A DNA stretch of 64,000 nt. It comes from Mesorhizobium sp. NZP2077 (GTDB lineage Bacteria; Pseudomonadota; Alphaproteobacteria; Rhizobiales; Rhizobiaceae). Below are positions 34,559 through 44,168 of the stretch, piece by piece. The position numbers and the translations under genes are program-made. Every line of letters starts with the position of its first letter. Position 1 is the first letter of the stretch. The notes under the pieces were generated by a model that was given only the letters and a program-made list of their open reading frames with translations, ran no database searches and was not told the origin of the DNA. The stretch is taken from assembly GCF_013170805.1 (NCBI RefSeq), contig NZ_CP051293.1, positions 3,602,001 to 3,666,000 of the forward strand. The letters run 5' to 3'.

Positions 34559-35955
34559 TGGACGTTTCGGCGCTCAAACGCGATCTCGACGGGCTGAAAT
34601 TCGACGACAATCCGGCCATCGTCCAACAGAAGAGCCGTGACTTCTACTGGTACAGCCCTGTGCTGAAACAGCAGCTCGACCATGTCACCGGCGACCTGAT
34701 CGTGACGCCGAAGACCGAGGCCGAACTGATCCGCGTGCTCGCCGCTTGCCATCGGCATGGCGTGCCGGTGACGCCGCGTGGCAGCGGCACGGGCAATTAC
34801 GGCCAGGCGATGCCGCTTTCGGGCGGCGTGGTGCTCAATCTGGCCGAGATGAACGAGATCAAATCGATCGCGCCGGGGCGCGTGGTGACCGGGCCGGGCG
34901 CGGTGCTGGCCGATATCGACAAGGCAACACGCGCGCATTCCGGCCAGGAACTGCGCATGTCGCCATCGACCTATAACACGGCCTCGATCGGCGGCTTTGT
35001 CGCTGGCGGTTCCGGTGGTGTCGGCTCGATCCGCTGGGGTGGCTTGCGCGATCTCGGCAATGTCATCCGGCTGCGGACGGTGACGATGGAGGCCGAGCCG
35101 CGCGTCATGGATCTCACTGGCGAGGATGTGCTGAAAGTCATGCACGCCTATGGCACCAACGGCATCATCACCGAGGTCGAGATGCCGCTGACCGCCAGCT
35201 ATGACTGGATCGACGTCATTGTCGGCTTCGACGATTTCATGGACGCGGCCGGATTCGGCAACGATCTCGCGGTCCAGGACGGCATACTGGCGAAGCTAAT
35301 CACGCCGATCGCGGCACCTATCCCTTACGACTATTTCAAACGGCACCAGCGTTTCTTCCGGCGCGAGCAGAGCGTTGTCGTCTGCATGATCGCGCCGCAC
35401 GCGATGGATGCGTTTGTCGCCTTTGCGGCGCGTGGCAAGGGCGAGATCGTGTTCCGCGCCGACCGCGAGGCCGATCTCAAGGGGCTGCCGCCGGCCTATG
35501 AGCTAACGTGGAACCATACGACGCTGCGCGCCATCAGGGTCGATCCCTCGATCACCTATCTGCAGGCACGCTATCCGTCGCCGGATCATCTCGCCCACGT
35601 CAAGGCAATGGTCGATCGCTTCGGCGACGAGGTGCCGGCGCATCTCGAATTCATCCGCTTCGACGGCGCGATCGGCGTCGCGGGGTTGCCGCTCGTGCGC
35701 TTCACCACGGCCGAACGACTGGACGAGATCATCCGTATCCACGAGGACAATGGCTGCTGGATCTTCAATCCGCACCGCTACACGCTGGAGGAAGGCGGTA
35801 TGAAGCAGACCGACGAGGTGCAGCTTGCCTTCAAGCGCGAGACCGATCCGCAAGGGCTCCTCAACCCCGGCAAGATGATCGCCTGGGAGAACCCGGACTA
35901 TGATTACCGCTCGGGCAAGTCGTTCCTGTTCAAGGGGCTACAGAGGGTTGGATGA
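34555..35955 (+). CDS. FAD-binding oxidase/dehydrogenase (PCMH type)
   Basis: 466 residues from ATG 34555 (or 34558), overlapping the previous stop. The FAD-binding PCMH domain shows TPRGSGTGNYGQAMPLSGGV and SIGGFVAGGSGGVGSIRWGG; the C-terminal part ends RETDPQGLLNPGKMIAWE, like glycolate/lactate oxidase (GlcD) relatives. It should oxidise a hydroxyacid or ring compound in the cytoplasm. In the same operon as an amidohydrolase and two flavoproteins, so it likely oxidises a deaminated intermediate. Confidence 0.85.
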   Translation: MMDVSALKRDLDGLKFDDNPAIVQQKSRDFYWYSPVLKQQLDHVTGDLIVTPKTEAELIRVLAACHRHGVPVTPRGSGTGNYGQAMPLSGGVVLNLAEMNEIKSIAPGRVVTGPGAVLADIDKATRAHSGQELRMSPSTYNTASIGGFVAGGSGGVGSIRWGGLRDLGNVIRLRTVTMEAEPRVMDLTGEDVLKVMHAYGTNGIITEVEMPLTASYDWIDVIVGFDDFMDAAGFGNDLAVQDGILAKLITPIAAPIPYDYFKRHQRFFRREQSVVVCMIAPHAMDAFVAFAARGKGEIVFRADREADLKGLPPAYELTWNHTTLRAIRVDPSITYLQARYPSPDHLAHVKAMVDRFGDEVPAHLEFIRFDGAIGVAGLPLVRFTTAERLDEIIRIHEDNGCWIFNPHRYTLEEGGMKQTDEVQLAFKRETDPQGLLNPGKMIAWENPDYDYRSGKSFLFKGLQRVG

Positions 35956-36536
35956 TGAACATCCTCGCCCTCTACGCGCATCCGGTCGAGAGCAGCTTCA
36001 ATGCCGGCCTGCACCGGTTGATCGTCGAGCGGCTGACGGCGGCGGGGCATACGGTCGATGACTGCGATCTCTACGCCGAGGATTTCGACCCCAGGCTGAC
36101 GCGCCAGGAGAGGCTGGACTATCACAATCCGCGCGGCTCCGCGGACCCCGCGGCGCCGTATGTCGAGCGCCTGTTGCGGGCCGATGCGCTGGTGCTTTCC
36201 TATCCGGTCTGGAACTATGGCTTTCCGGCGATCCTGAAAGGCTTTTTCGACCGTGTCTTCCTGCCCGGCGTGTCGTTCAAGCTCGTCGACGGCAAGGTGC
36301 AGCCGTCGCTGCACAACATCCGCAAAGTCGCGGCGGTCACCACCTATGGCGGCAGCCGGTTTCGCGCCATTGTGATGGGTGATCCGCCGCGCAAGCTGAT
36401 CAAGCGCATGCTGCGCGCCACGGTAAAGCCGGGCGCGCCGGTGACTTACCTCGCACACTACGCGATGAACCTGTCGACCGACGACACACGGAAGGCCTTC
36501 ATGACGAAGGTTGCTGCGAGCATGGATGCGTTCTGA
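35952..36536 (+). CDS. NAD(P)H-dependent oxidoreductase, flavodoxin-like fold (first paralogue)
   Basis: 194 residues. The flavodoxin-like start MNILALYAHPVESSFNAGLH and YPVWNYGFPAILKGFFDRVF match the NQO1/MdaB/KefF group, which bind FMN or FAD and reduce quinones. Coupled to the FAD-oxidase gene by ATGATG overlap. Together with the next paralogue it could re-oxidise or reduce a redox product of the pathway. Confidence 0.87.
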   Translation: MMNILALYAHPVESSFNAGLHRLIVERLTAAGHTVDDCDLYAEDFDPRLTRQERLDYHNPRGSADPAAPYVERLLRADALVLSYPVWNYGFPAILKGFFDRVFLPGVSFKLVDGKVQPSLHNIRKVAAVTTYGGSRFRAIVMGDPPRKLIKRMLRATVKPGAPVTYLAHYAMNLSTDDTRKAFMTKVAASMDAF

Positions 36537-37123
36537 TGCGGGTCCTAGTGGTCTATTGCCATCCGGTGCCGGAAAGTTTTTGTGCAAGCATTCGCGACAC
36601 CGCCGTCGATGCGCTGAAGGCAAGGGGCTGGGAGGTGCGGCTGCTCGACCTCTATGCCGAGAAATTCGACCCGGTGATGGGTTGTGAGGAGCGGCGCAGC
36701 TACAATAACCAGGCGCCGCAGGATCCGGCGCTGAAGCCGCATTTCGAACTGCTCGCCTGGGCCGAGGCGATCCTGTTCGTCTACCCGACCTGGTGGTACG
36801 GGCTGCCGGCGATGCTGAAGGGCTGGCTCGACCGCGTATGGGCGACCGACGTTGCCTTCAAGCTACCGGCGGGCAAGGGACGGATCAAATCGCTGATGAC
36901 GCATGTGACCAAGGTCGGCGTCATCACCACCTGCGGTGCACCGACCTGGTGGAGCGTCGTCGTCGGCCAGCCCGGGCGCAAGACATTGCTGCGCGGCATG
37001 CGTGCGCTGTGCGCGACAAGGTGCAAGACGTTCTTCCTGGCGCATTATCTGATGGATGCCTCGACGCCAAAGACGAGGGCGGCGTTTCTGGCGAAGGTGA
37101 GGGCGAAGCTGGAGCGGTTTTAG
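36536..37123 (+). CDS. NAD(P)H-dependent oxidoreductase, flavodoxin-like fold (second paralogue)
   Basis: 195 residues, same domain order as its upstream neighbour: MRVLVVYCHPVPESFCASIR and YPTWWYGLPAMLKGWLDRVW. It begins in a one-base overlap with the first paralogue, so the pair probably arose by tandem duplication and then diverged. Both lack membrane segments. They may form a heterodimer. Last gene of the operon, followed by a hairpin. Confidence 0.87.
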   Translation: MRVLVVYCHPVPESFCASIRDTAVDALKARGWEVRLLDLYAEKFDPVMGCEERRSYNNQAPQDPALKPHFELLAWAEAILFVYPTWWYGLPAMLKGWLDRVWATDVAFKLPAGKGRIKSLMTHVTKVGVITTCGAPTWWSVVVGQPGRKTLLRGMRALCATRCKTFFLAHYLMDASTPKTRAAFLAKVRAKLERF

Positions 37124-37135
37124 GGAATTAGCGTC

Positions 37136-37159
37136 CTTCTCCCCGCAAACGGGGCGAAG
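37136..37159. terminator. Possible bidirectional terminator between convergent operons
   Basis: CTTCTCCCCG (37136-37145) can pair with CGGGGCGAAG (37150-37159) around CAAA, with one bulge, between the ends of two convergent genes. No long T-run. Confidence 0.4.
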
Positions 37160-37169
37160 AAAGACCGCG

Positions 37170-39620
37170 CTACATCTTCACCCGCTCCGCCTTCGGATCA
37201 TACATCGGCTTCAGCGACGCCTCCGCCGCGAAACGCTCGCCGGCGATCTCGATCTCGTAGGACGACGCCAGCACATCAGCCTCACTCTCGCCCTGGCACG
37301 GCACATAGCCCAGCCCGATGGCGCCGCCGAGATGGTGGCCGTAATTGCCCGAGGTGATCGGGCCGACGATCTTGCCATCGCGCAGGATCGCTTCATTGTG
37401 AAAGAGCAGGGGCTGTGGGTCTTTCAGGCGGAACTGCACCAGGCGTCGGTTCAATCCGGCTTCCTTCTTCTTCAGCACGGCATCGCGGCCGATGAACTCG
37501 CCCTTGGCCGTCTTCACCGCGAAGCCGAGGCCAGCTTCCAACACGTTGTCCTCGTCGGTGATGTCGTGGCCAAAATGGCGAAAGGCCTTTTCGATGCGGC
37601 AGGAATCCAGCGTATGCAGGCCGCAGAGTTTCAGGCCGACATCGGCGCCGGCCTCGTCGATCGCCTCGAAGACATGGGCTGCCTGGTCGGTCGAGACATA
37701 GAGTTCCCAGCCGAGTTCGCCGACATAGGTGACGCGGTGGGCGCGGGCGAGGCCCATGCCGATCTCGATCTCCTGGAACGTGCCGAACGGGTTGTTGTTG
37801 TTGGAGAAATCATTGGGGCTGACCTTCTGGATCAGTTTTCGCGCGTCAGGGCCCATCAGGCAAAGCACGCTTTCGGCCGCTGTCACATCGGTGATGACGA
37901 CGAATTCCTCGCCCACATGCCGGCGCAGGCAGGCGAGGTCACGCTGCAGTGTAGCACCCGGCACGACGAGGAAGTACGCCGTATCCGACAGCCGCGAGAC
38001 GGTAAGATCGCTTTCGATGCCGCCGCGCTGGTTGAGCATCTGCGTGTAGACGATCTTGCCTGGCGCCACGTCCATGTCGTTGGCACACAGTTTTTGCAGG
38101 AAGGCACAGGCGTCGCGGCCCTCGACGCGGATCTTGCCGAACGAGGTCATGTCGAACAGGCCGACCTTGTTGCGGACCGCCAAATGTTCTTCGCGCTGGT
38201 TGTCGAACCAGTTCTGCCGCTTCCAGGAGTAGCGGTATTCGCGCTCCTGGCCTTCGCGGGCGAACCAGTTGGCGCGCTCCCAGCCGGCGACCTCGCCGAA
38301 CACCGCGCCGCGCGCCTTCAGGTGCTCATGCAGGGGCGAACGCCTGACATTTCTCGACGTCGCCATCTGGCGATAGGGGAAATGGTCGGCATAAAGCAGG
38401 CCGAGCGTTTCGGAGACGCGCTCCTTGAGATAGCGGCGGTTCTTCTGGAACGGCTGGGCGCGGCGGATGTCGACTTCCCAGAGATCGAAGGGCGCTTCGC
38501 CGTCGTTGATCCACTGCGCCAGCGCCATGCCGGCGCCGCCGGAGGAGACGATGCCGATCGAATTGTAGCCGGTCGCCATCCAGTAGCCGGAGAGCTCCGG
38601 TGCCTCGCCGAGATAGTAGCGGTCGTCGGGGGTAAAACTTTCAGGACCGTTGAAGAAGGTGTGGATGCCGGCGGTGGCCAGCATCGGCATGCGGTTGACG
38701 CCCATTTCGAGGATCGGTTCGAAATGGTCCATGTCCTCGGGCAACTGGTCGAAGCAGAAATCCTCGCGGATGCCATCCATGCCCCAGGGCTTGGCAACCG
38801 GTTCGAAGGCGCCCAGCATCATCTTGCCGGCATCTTCCTTGTAGTAGGCGCACTCGTCCGGCACGCGCAGCACCGGCAGGCGGGAAAGGCCGGGGATCGG
38901 CTCGGTGACGAGATAGAAATGCTCGCAGGCGTGAAGCGGGATGGTGACGCCGTTCTGGGCGCCCAGTTCGCGCGCCCACATGCCGGCGCAATTGACGATG
39001 ATGTCGGCCTCGATGGTGCCTTGATCCTCGCCCTGTGCCCAGGACACGCCGATGACGCGGCCTGCCTTGGTGTGAACCTTGGTCACCTTCACATTCTCGA
39101 CGATGGTGGCGCCGCGCTGGCGCGCACCCTTGGCCAGCGCCATGGCGATGTTGGCCGGATCGCACTGGCCGTCGAGCGGCAGGTGCACGGCGCCGACGAC
39201 GTCGGATACATTGAGATGCGGGTACATCTGCTTGACTTCGCTCGGTGAAATCTCGCGCACGTCGACATCGAAGGCGCGGGCCAGCGACGCCTGCCGGTAG
39301 ATTTCGTGCTTGCGCTCCTCGGTCAGCGCGACGGTGATCGAGCCGACCTGGCGCATGCCGGTGCCGACTTCGGTCTCGGCTTCCAGCTTGACGTAGAGGT
39401 CGGCCGAATATTTCGCCAGCCGCGTCATGTTCTGCGAGCCGCGCAACTGGCCGATCAGGCCGGCGGCATGCCATGTCGTGCCCGAGGTCAGCTGCTTGCG
39501 TTCGAGCAGCACGATGTCGGTCCAGCCAAGCTTGGCCAGATGATAGGCGACCGAACAGCCGGAAACGCCGCCGCCGATGATGACGGCCCGGGCCTTGGTG
39601 GGGATGGTCTTGGTGGTCAT
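37170..39620 (-). CDS. Dimethylglycine/sarcosine dehydrogenase-like protein with GcvT domain
   Basis: 816 residues. FAD domain VIIGGGVSGCSVAYHLAKLG (residues 13-32), a TTWHAAG site with His51 at the covalent-FAD position of dimethylglycine dehydrogenases, then a FAO_M-like middle and a C-terminal GcvT folate-binding region (about residues 400-816). The reaction would remove a methyl group from an N-methyl amino acid and pass it to tetrahydrofolate. Last gene of the operon; its start overlaps the end of the aminotransferase gene by four bases. Substrate could be dimethylglycine, sarcosine or a related amine. Confidence 0.87.
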   Translation of the reverse strand: MTTKTIPTKARAVIIGGGVSGCSVAYHLAKLGWTDIVLLERKQLTSGTTWHAAGLIGQLRGSQNMTRLAKYSADLYVKLEAETEVGTGMRQVGSITVALTEERKHEIYRQASLARAFDVDVREISPSEVKQMYPHLNVSDVVGAVHLPLDGQCDPANIAMALAKGARQRGATIVENVKVTKVHTKAGRVIGVSWAQGEDQGTIEADIIVNCAGMWARELGAQNGVTIPLHACEHFYLVTEPIPGLSRLPVLRVPDECAYYKEDAGKMMLGAFEPVAKPWGMDGIREDFCFDQLPEDMDHFEPILEMGVNRMPMLATAGIHTFFNGPESFTPDDRYYLGEAPELSGYWMATGYNSIGIVSSGGAGMALAQWINDGEAPFDLWEVDIRRAQPFQKNRRYLKERVSETLGLLYADHFPYRQMATSRNVRRSPLHEHLKARGAVFGEVAGWERANWFAREGQEREYRYSWKRQNWFDNQREEHLAVRNKVGLFDMTSFGKIRVEGRDACAFLQKLCANDMDVAPGKIVYTQMLNQRGGIESDLTVSRLSDTAYFLVVPGATLQRDLACLRRHVGEEFVVITDVTAAESVLCLMGPDARKLIQKVSPNDFSNNNNPFGTFQEIEIGMGLARAHRVTYVGELGWELYVSTDQAAHVFEAIDEAGADVGLKLCGLHTLDSCRIEKAFRHFGHDITDEDNVLEAGLGFAVKTAKGEFIGRDAVLKKKEAGLNRRLVQFRLKDPQPLLFHNEAILRDGKIVGPITSGNYGHHLGGAIGLGYVPCQGESEADVLASSYEIEIAGERFAAEASLKPMYDPKAERVKM

Positions 39621-40798
39621 GCGGCCTCACGACGGTAGCTGGAAGCAAAACGGCGCAGCCGAAGTGCTGCTTCTTGGAGAATGGGCTCCGGCTGGCAGAG
39701 GCTGATGCGTATGTGGCCGGCGGCGGCTTCGCCGAAGCTGGAGCCCGGCATCACACCGACATTCTCCTTGTCGAGGAAGGCGAAGGCGAATTTCTCGTCG
39801 TCGCGTTCGACCGCAGATATGTCGAGCATGACATACATGCCGCCTTCGGAGCCGCGCACGGCGACGTCGTTCATGCCGCGCACGGCGTCGAGGAAGACGG
39901 TGCGGCGCGCCGCGTAGCGCTCGGCGATATCCTTCACGCCGTAATGATTCTCCAGCGCCTCGGCGCAGGCGACCGAGATGAAGGCCGGCAGGCCATAGGT
40001 CGTCACCAGGTTGAGGTTGATGAGCAGCGTGATCATTGCTTCAGGCCCGGTCAGCCAGCCCATGCGCCAGCCGGTCATGCCATGGCTCTTGGACATGGAA
40101 TTGATGACAAGCGTGCGCTCGGCCATGCCGGGCAGCGAGCGTGGCGAGACGTGCTCGCCGCCGCCCAGCGTCCAGTAGACCTCGTCCGACAGCAGCCAGA
40201 GGTCGTGCTCGCGGCAGATTTCGGCCAGCTGTTCCAGCCGCTCGCGCGAATAGACCGCACCGGTCGGGTTGTTCGGTGTGTTGATCAGGATGGCGCGCGT
40301 GTTGGGCTTGAGCGCAGCGCGGATCATGTCGGCATGCGGCTGGAAACCATCCTCTGCCGGCGTCTCGACCACGGTGAAACTGGCACCGGCGGCGCTGAAC
40401 GTGTTGGGGTAGGTGGCGTAATAGGGGGCAACGACGATGGCGTGGTCGCCCTGGTCGAGCACGGCCTGCACGGCCGCGTAAAGGGCGGCCTGGCCGCCCG
40501 GCGTGGCGATGACCTGATCCGGCGTCGTTTCGACGCCGGTGCAGGCGCTCGAGGCTGCCGCCATTGCCTGGCGCAGGCGCGGCAGGCCCGGCAGCGGCGT
40601 ATAGTGGTGATTGCTGCCGCGAACCGCGGCCACGCAGGCCTCGATTGTTTGCGAAGGCGTGTCGAAATCATGGTCGCCGACCGACAGCATGATGATGTCC
40701 TCGCCGGCCGCCTTGCGGGTCCAGGCGGCCGAGTGGACTTCCCAGCCATCCTTGCCTGACGGGACAATGCCGGAAATGCGCGATGATGGTCTAGGCAT
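39617..40798 (-). CDS. Class I PLP aminotransferase
   Basis: 393 residues from ATG 40798. TPNNPTGAVYSRERLEQLAE and SMSKSHGMTGWRMGW (with the PLP-lysine) place it with aspartate aminotransferase-like enzymes. It overlaps both neighbours slightly: 8 bases with the upstream homocysteine methyltransferase gene, 4 with the dehydrogenase gene. The linkage suggests it trans- or de-aminates an intermediate of the N-methyl compound pathway, but the amino donor is unknown. Confidence 0.88.
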   Translation of the reverse strand: MPRPSSRISGIVPSGKDGWEVHSAAWTRKAAGEDIIMLSVGDHDFDTPSQTIEACVAAVRGSNHHYTPLPGLPRLRQAMAAASSACTGVETTPDQVIATPGGQAALYAAVQAVLDQGDHAIVVAPYYATYPNTFSAAGASFTVVETPAEDGFQPHADMIRAALKPNTRAILINTPNNPTGAVYSRERLEQLAEICREHDLWLLSDEVYWTLGGGEHVSPRSLPGMAERTLVINSMSKSHGMTGWRMGWLTGPEAMITLLINLNLVTTYGLPAFISVACAEALENHYGVKDIAERYAARRTVFLDAVRGMNDVAVRGSEGGMYVMLDISAVERDDEKFAFAFLDKENVGVMPGSSFGEAAAGHIRISLCQPEPILQEAALRLRRFASSYRREAA

Positions 40799-41696
40799 GT
40801 ATATCTCCCGAAATCTCATAGCCGGCCAGTTCGAGCCGGTCGCGCAGCGCGGCAATATGCGGCGGTCCGACTTCGCAGCAGCCGCCGACGATGTCGGCAC
40901 CTGCCTCCACCCAGCCGATCGCCTGCTCGGCATAGGCGTCCGGGCCGAGGTCGTGACGGGCGTGCAGCACATCGACGGTACCGCCGTGCTTGAGCGCCTC
41001 CGTGGAGGTGAAGCCATTGGCATAGGCGCCGACCGGGCCGCCGAGATCGATCAGTTCAGGCAAGGCGGCGGCGATTGCTTCCGGCCGGCAGCAGTTGAGC
41101 AGCCGCGCCGCTATCGGCAGGCCATCAAGCGCTCTGGCCGCGGCGGCTATTGTTTCACCGCTGCGCAGCCGCGGCGTGCCGTGATCGGCCAACGTCCACG
41201 ATACCCAGACCGGTTTGCCGCTTTCCGATGCCGCTGTGACGGCCGCCCGCGCCTCATCGGCCGAGGCCATGGTCTCACACAGGAAGAGATCGACGCCATT
41301 CGCCTGCTCGGCAACGATGCGGCGGTAGATGTCGAGCGTCTCCTGGTAAGAGATGGTCAGCGCCGGTGCGTAGCTGCCGAAAAGCGGTGACAGGCAGCCG
41401 GCGATCGCTGCATCGCCGGCCTCGTTGCGAGCCTGCCTGGCCAGTTCGATGCCGCGCTTCTGCAGTGGCTTGAATAGCTCCTCGGCGCCCTCGCGCGCCA
41501 GGCGTTCGGGTGTCGCCGAATAGGTGTTGATGGTGATGACACGGGCGCCGGCGCGGATGAATTCGGCATGCAGATCGCGTACCAGATCGGGTTCATCGAT
41601 CAGCACCCTGGCCGACCACAAGGGCGTCGGCTCGGATTTGCTGCGCCGGACCAGTTCCTGACCCATGCCACCGTCGGTGAGGATGACTTTCTTCAT
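40791..41696 (-). CDS. Homocysteine S-methyltransferase family protein
   Basis: 301 residues from ATG 41696. The N-terminal LTDGGMGQELVRRS and the Cys-rich zinc sites NCCRPE and GGCCEVGP match the Zn-dependent homocysteine/betaine methyltransferase fold. It could use a betaine or S-methylmethionine-like donor to methylate homocysteine. Between two dehydrogenase-like genes, it would provide a first demethylation step and couple it to methionine. Donor is inferred. Confidence 0.88.
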   Translation of the reverse strand: MKKVILTDGGMGQELVRRSKSEPTPLWSARVLIDEPDLVRDLHAEFIRAGARVITINTYSATPERLAREGAEELFKPLQKRGIELARQARNEAGDAAIAGCLSPLFGSYAPALTISYQETLDIYRRIVAEQANGVDLFLCETMASADEARAAVTAASESGKPVWVSWTLADHGTPRLRSGETIAAAARALDGLPIAARLLNCCRPEAIAAALPELIDLGGPVGAYANGFTSTEALKHGGTVDVLHARHDLGPDAYAEQAIGWVEAGADIVGGCCEVGPPHIAALRDRLELAGYEISGDIHA

Positions 41697-44146
41697 GCTC
41701 TCAGTCTTTCGTTCTTCGGATCCCACAAAGGCTCGTCCTTCTGCACGATCGCCTTGAAGCGTTCGCCGAAAATCTCGATCTCGACTGAAGTGCCGGGCTC
41801 GGTCAAATCGATGCGCAACATGCCGAGCGCGATCGACTTGTCGATGCGATGGCCCCAGCCGCCTGACGTGGTCTCGCCGACGATCTGGCCACCATGCCAC
41901 AGCGTCGACATGTAGGGCGCGTCGCAATCGCCGGGGTTGTCGACGACCAGCGTGACGAAGCGCTTCTTCACGCCTTGCTGCTTTTCGTTCTGCAGCGCGG
42001 CTTTGCCACGGAAGTCGGGCTTTTCCCATTTCACGAAGCGCTCGAGCCCGCCCTGCAGGATCGAATAGTCGGTCGAGAGATCGCCTTTCCAGGTGCGGTA
42101 GCCCTTTTCGAGCCGCAGTGAATCCAGAGCGTACATGCCGAACGGCTTCAGGCCATGCTGTTGTCCTGCCGCGCAAATGGCATCGAAGATGGCGGCTGTG
42201 TCGTCGACCCTGGTGTGGATTTCCCAGCCGAGTTCGCCGGCGAAGGAAACACGCACGAGCTTGGCCCAGCGGCCGGCGATCTTCGTTTCCTGATGCGTCA
42301 GCCACGGCAGCGCAAGGTCGGCGTCGCAGACATCGGCGAGGATTTTTCGCGAATTGGGGCCGGCCAGGATCTGGGTGGAGAATTCCTCGGTCCGGTCGAT
42401 CAGCTTGAATGGCGAGTCCTTGGGCATGCGCGATTTCAGCCATTCGAAATCATGCCATTGCGCGACCGCGGCGGTGATCAACGTCATCACATTCTCGTCG
42501 TGGCGCACGACGGACATTTCTGTGACAATGCGGCCCTTGTCGTCGGCGAAGTAGACGAGGCCGATGCGGCCGGGCTTCGGCACCAGTCCGGTGACCTGCA
42601 GGCTCAGCCATTCGGCGGCGCCGGAGCCTTCGAGGTTGAAGCGCGAGAAGCCGGGCAGGTCGAGAATGCCGGCGGCGTCGCGCACCGCCAGGCATTCCTC
42701 GCGCACGCGATGCTGCCAGGGGCCATCGCGACGGAAGGTCAGCGTGGCTTCCTCGGAAATGTCGTCGCCGTCCTTGGCGTACCAGGTGGCGCGCTCCCAA
42801 CCATTATAGGCATCGAAGCGGCCGCCGAACGCCTTGATGCGATCGTGGATCGGCGACAGTTTCCGGTCGCGTCCCTCGGGCCAGGCATGGCGCGGGAACT
42901 GGATGGCATACTCATTGCCGTAGATTTCGAGACCCTTGGCGACGCAATAATCGGGCGCCGAGGCAAAGGATGTGAAGCGGCGCGGATCGCAGGACCACAT
43001 GTCCCATTCCGTCTGGCCTTGCGTCACCCATTCGGCCAGCACCTTGCCTGCGCCGCCGCCTTGGGCGATGCCGAAGGTGAAGACGCAGGCTTCGAAGGCA
43101 TTGGGCACGCCAGGCATCGGCCCGATCAGCGGATTGCCGTCTGGCGCATAGGGGATCGGTCCGTTGATAACCTTGGACAGGCCGGCGGTGCCGAGGATCG
43201 GCACGCGGGCGACGGCGTCAGCCAGATAGTGTTCCAGCCGGTCGAGATCGTCGGGGAAGAGCTGGAAGGAAAAATCCTCCGGCATCGGATCATTGTGGGT
43301 GGCCCAATGCGCGCGGCAATTTCGCTCATAGGGGCCGAGATTCATGCCGGCCTTTTCCTGGCGCAGATAGTAGGAGGTGTCGACATCGCGCAGCAGCGGC
43401 AGCTTCTTGCCCTGTTCCTTCGACCATGCGGCGAGTTCGGGTATTTCCTCGAACAGGATGTATTGGTGGCTCATCACCATCATCGGAACTTCGCGGCCGA
43501 ACATCCGGCCCACTTCGGCGGCGCGATAGCCGGCGGCATTGACGACGATCTCGCAGCGGATCTCGCCCTGCGGTGTCTCGACCACCCATTCGTCATTCTC
43601 GCGGCGCACGCCGGTGACCGGGCAGAAGCGGATGATTTTCGCGCCCATGTCGCGCGCGCCCTTGGCCAGCGCCTGGGTCAACTGGGCCGGATCGATGTCG
43701 CCGTCGCTCGGGTCATAGAGAGCGCCTTTCAAATCATGCGTTTCGATGAAGGGGTAGCGGCGCTTGATCTCGTCGACGCCGACCACGTCGATGTCCATGC
43801 CCTGGTAGCGGCCCATGCCCTTGGCGCGCTGGAACTCCTGCATCCGCTCCTTCGAGTGGGCGAGCCGCAGCGAACCGGTGACGTGGTAATTCATTGGGTA
43901 GTCGACTTCAGCGCCCAGCCCACGATAAAGCTCGGTCGAATAGCGCTGCATGTTCATCAGCGACCAGGACGAGGAGAAGGTCGGCACATTGCCGGCGGCA
44001 TGCCAGGTCGAGCCCGAGGTCAATTCGTTCTTTTCCAAGAGCACGCAGTCGGTCCAGCCCGCCTTGGCGAGATGATAGAGCGATGAGGTGCCGACGACAC
44101 CACCTCCGATGATCACCACGCGCGCCGTGCTCGGCAAACCCGCCAT
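41693..44146 (-). CDS. Dimethylglycine dehydrogenase-like protein with GcvT domain
   Basis: 817 residues from ATG 44146, with GGGAGAAG upstream. FAD motif VIIGGGVVGTSSLYHLAKAG (residues 11-30) and STWHAAG with His49 at the covalent-FAD position. The C-terminal half is GcvT-like (YALDSLRLEKGYRTW motif). It is clearly a paralogue of the gene at 37170-39620 in domain order. Runs directly after the XRE-cupin regulator gene (22-base gap), so probably the first structural gene of the operon. Confidence 0.88.
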   Translation of the reverse strand: MAGLPSTARVVIIGGGVVGTSSLYHLAKAGWTDCVLLEKNELTSGSTWHAAGNVPTFSSSWSLMNMQRYSTELYRGLGAEVDYPMNYHVTGSLRLAHSKERMQEFQRAKGMGRYQGMDIDVVGVDEIKRRYPFIETHDLKGALYDPSDGDIDPAQLTQALAKGARDMGAKIIRFCPVTGVRRENDEWVVETPQGEIRCEIVVNAAGYRAAEVGRMFGREVPMMVMSHQYILFEEIPELAAWSKEQGKKLPLLRDVDTSYYLRQEKAGMNLGPYERNCRAHWATHNDPMPEDFSFQLFPDDLDRLEHYLADAVARVPILGTAGLSKVINGPIPYAPDGNPLIGPMPGVPNAFEACVFTFGIAQGGGAGKVLAEWVTQGQTEWDMWSCDPRRFTSFASAPDYCVAKGLEIYGNEYAIQFPRHAWPEGRDRKLSPIHDRIKAFGGRFDAYNGWERATWYAKDGDDISEEATLTFRRDGPWQHRVREECLAVRDAAGILDLPGFSRFNLEGSGAAEWLSLQVTGLVPKPGRIGLVYFADDKGRIVTEMSVVRHDENVMTLITAAVAQWHDFEWLKSRMPKDSPFKLIDRTEEFSTQILAGPNSRKILADVCDADLALPWLTHQETKIAGRWAKLVRVSFAGELGWEIHTRVDDTAAIFDAICAAGQQHGLKPFGMYALDSLRLEKGYRTWKGDLSTDYSILQGGLERFVKWEKPDFRGKAALQNEKQQGVKKRFVTLVVDNPGDCDAPYMSTLWHGGQIVGETTSGGWGHRIDKSIALGMLRIDLTEPGTSVEIEIFGERFKAIVQKDEPLWDPKNERLRA

Positions 44147-44168
44147 GTTTCTTCTCCCGAATCTTAAT

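Noticed and set aside
37332..39248. 638-codon plus-strand frame in the second dehydrogenase-like gene
   Set aside because: Antisense frame without motifs; opposite strand encodes a complete FAD/GcvT protein.
42155..44086. 643-codon plus-strand frame across the dimethylglycine-dehydrogenase-like gene
   Set aside because: Antisense shadow; no ribosome site or domain; the minus-strand protein is convincing.
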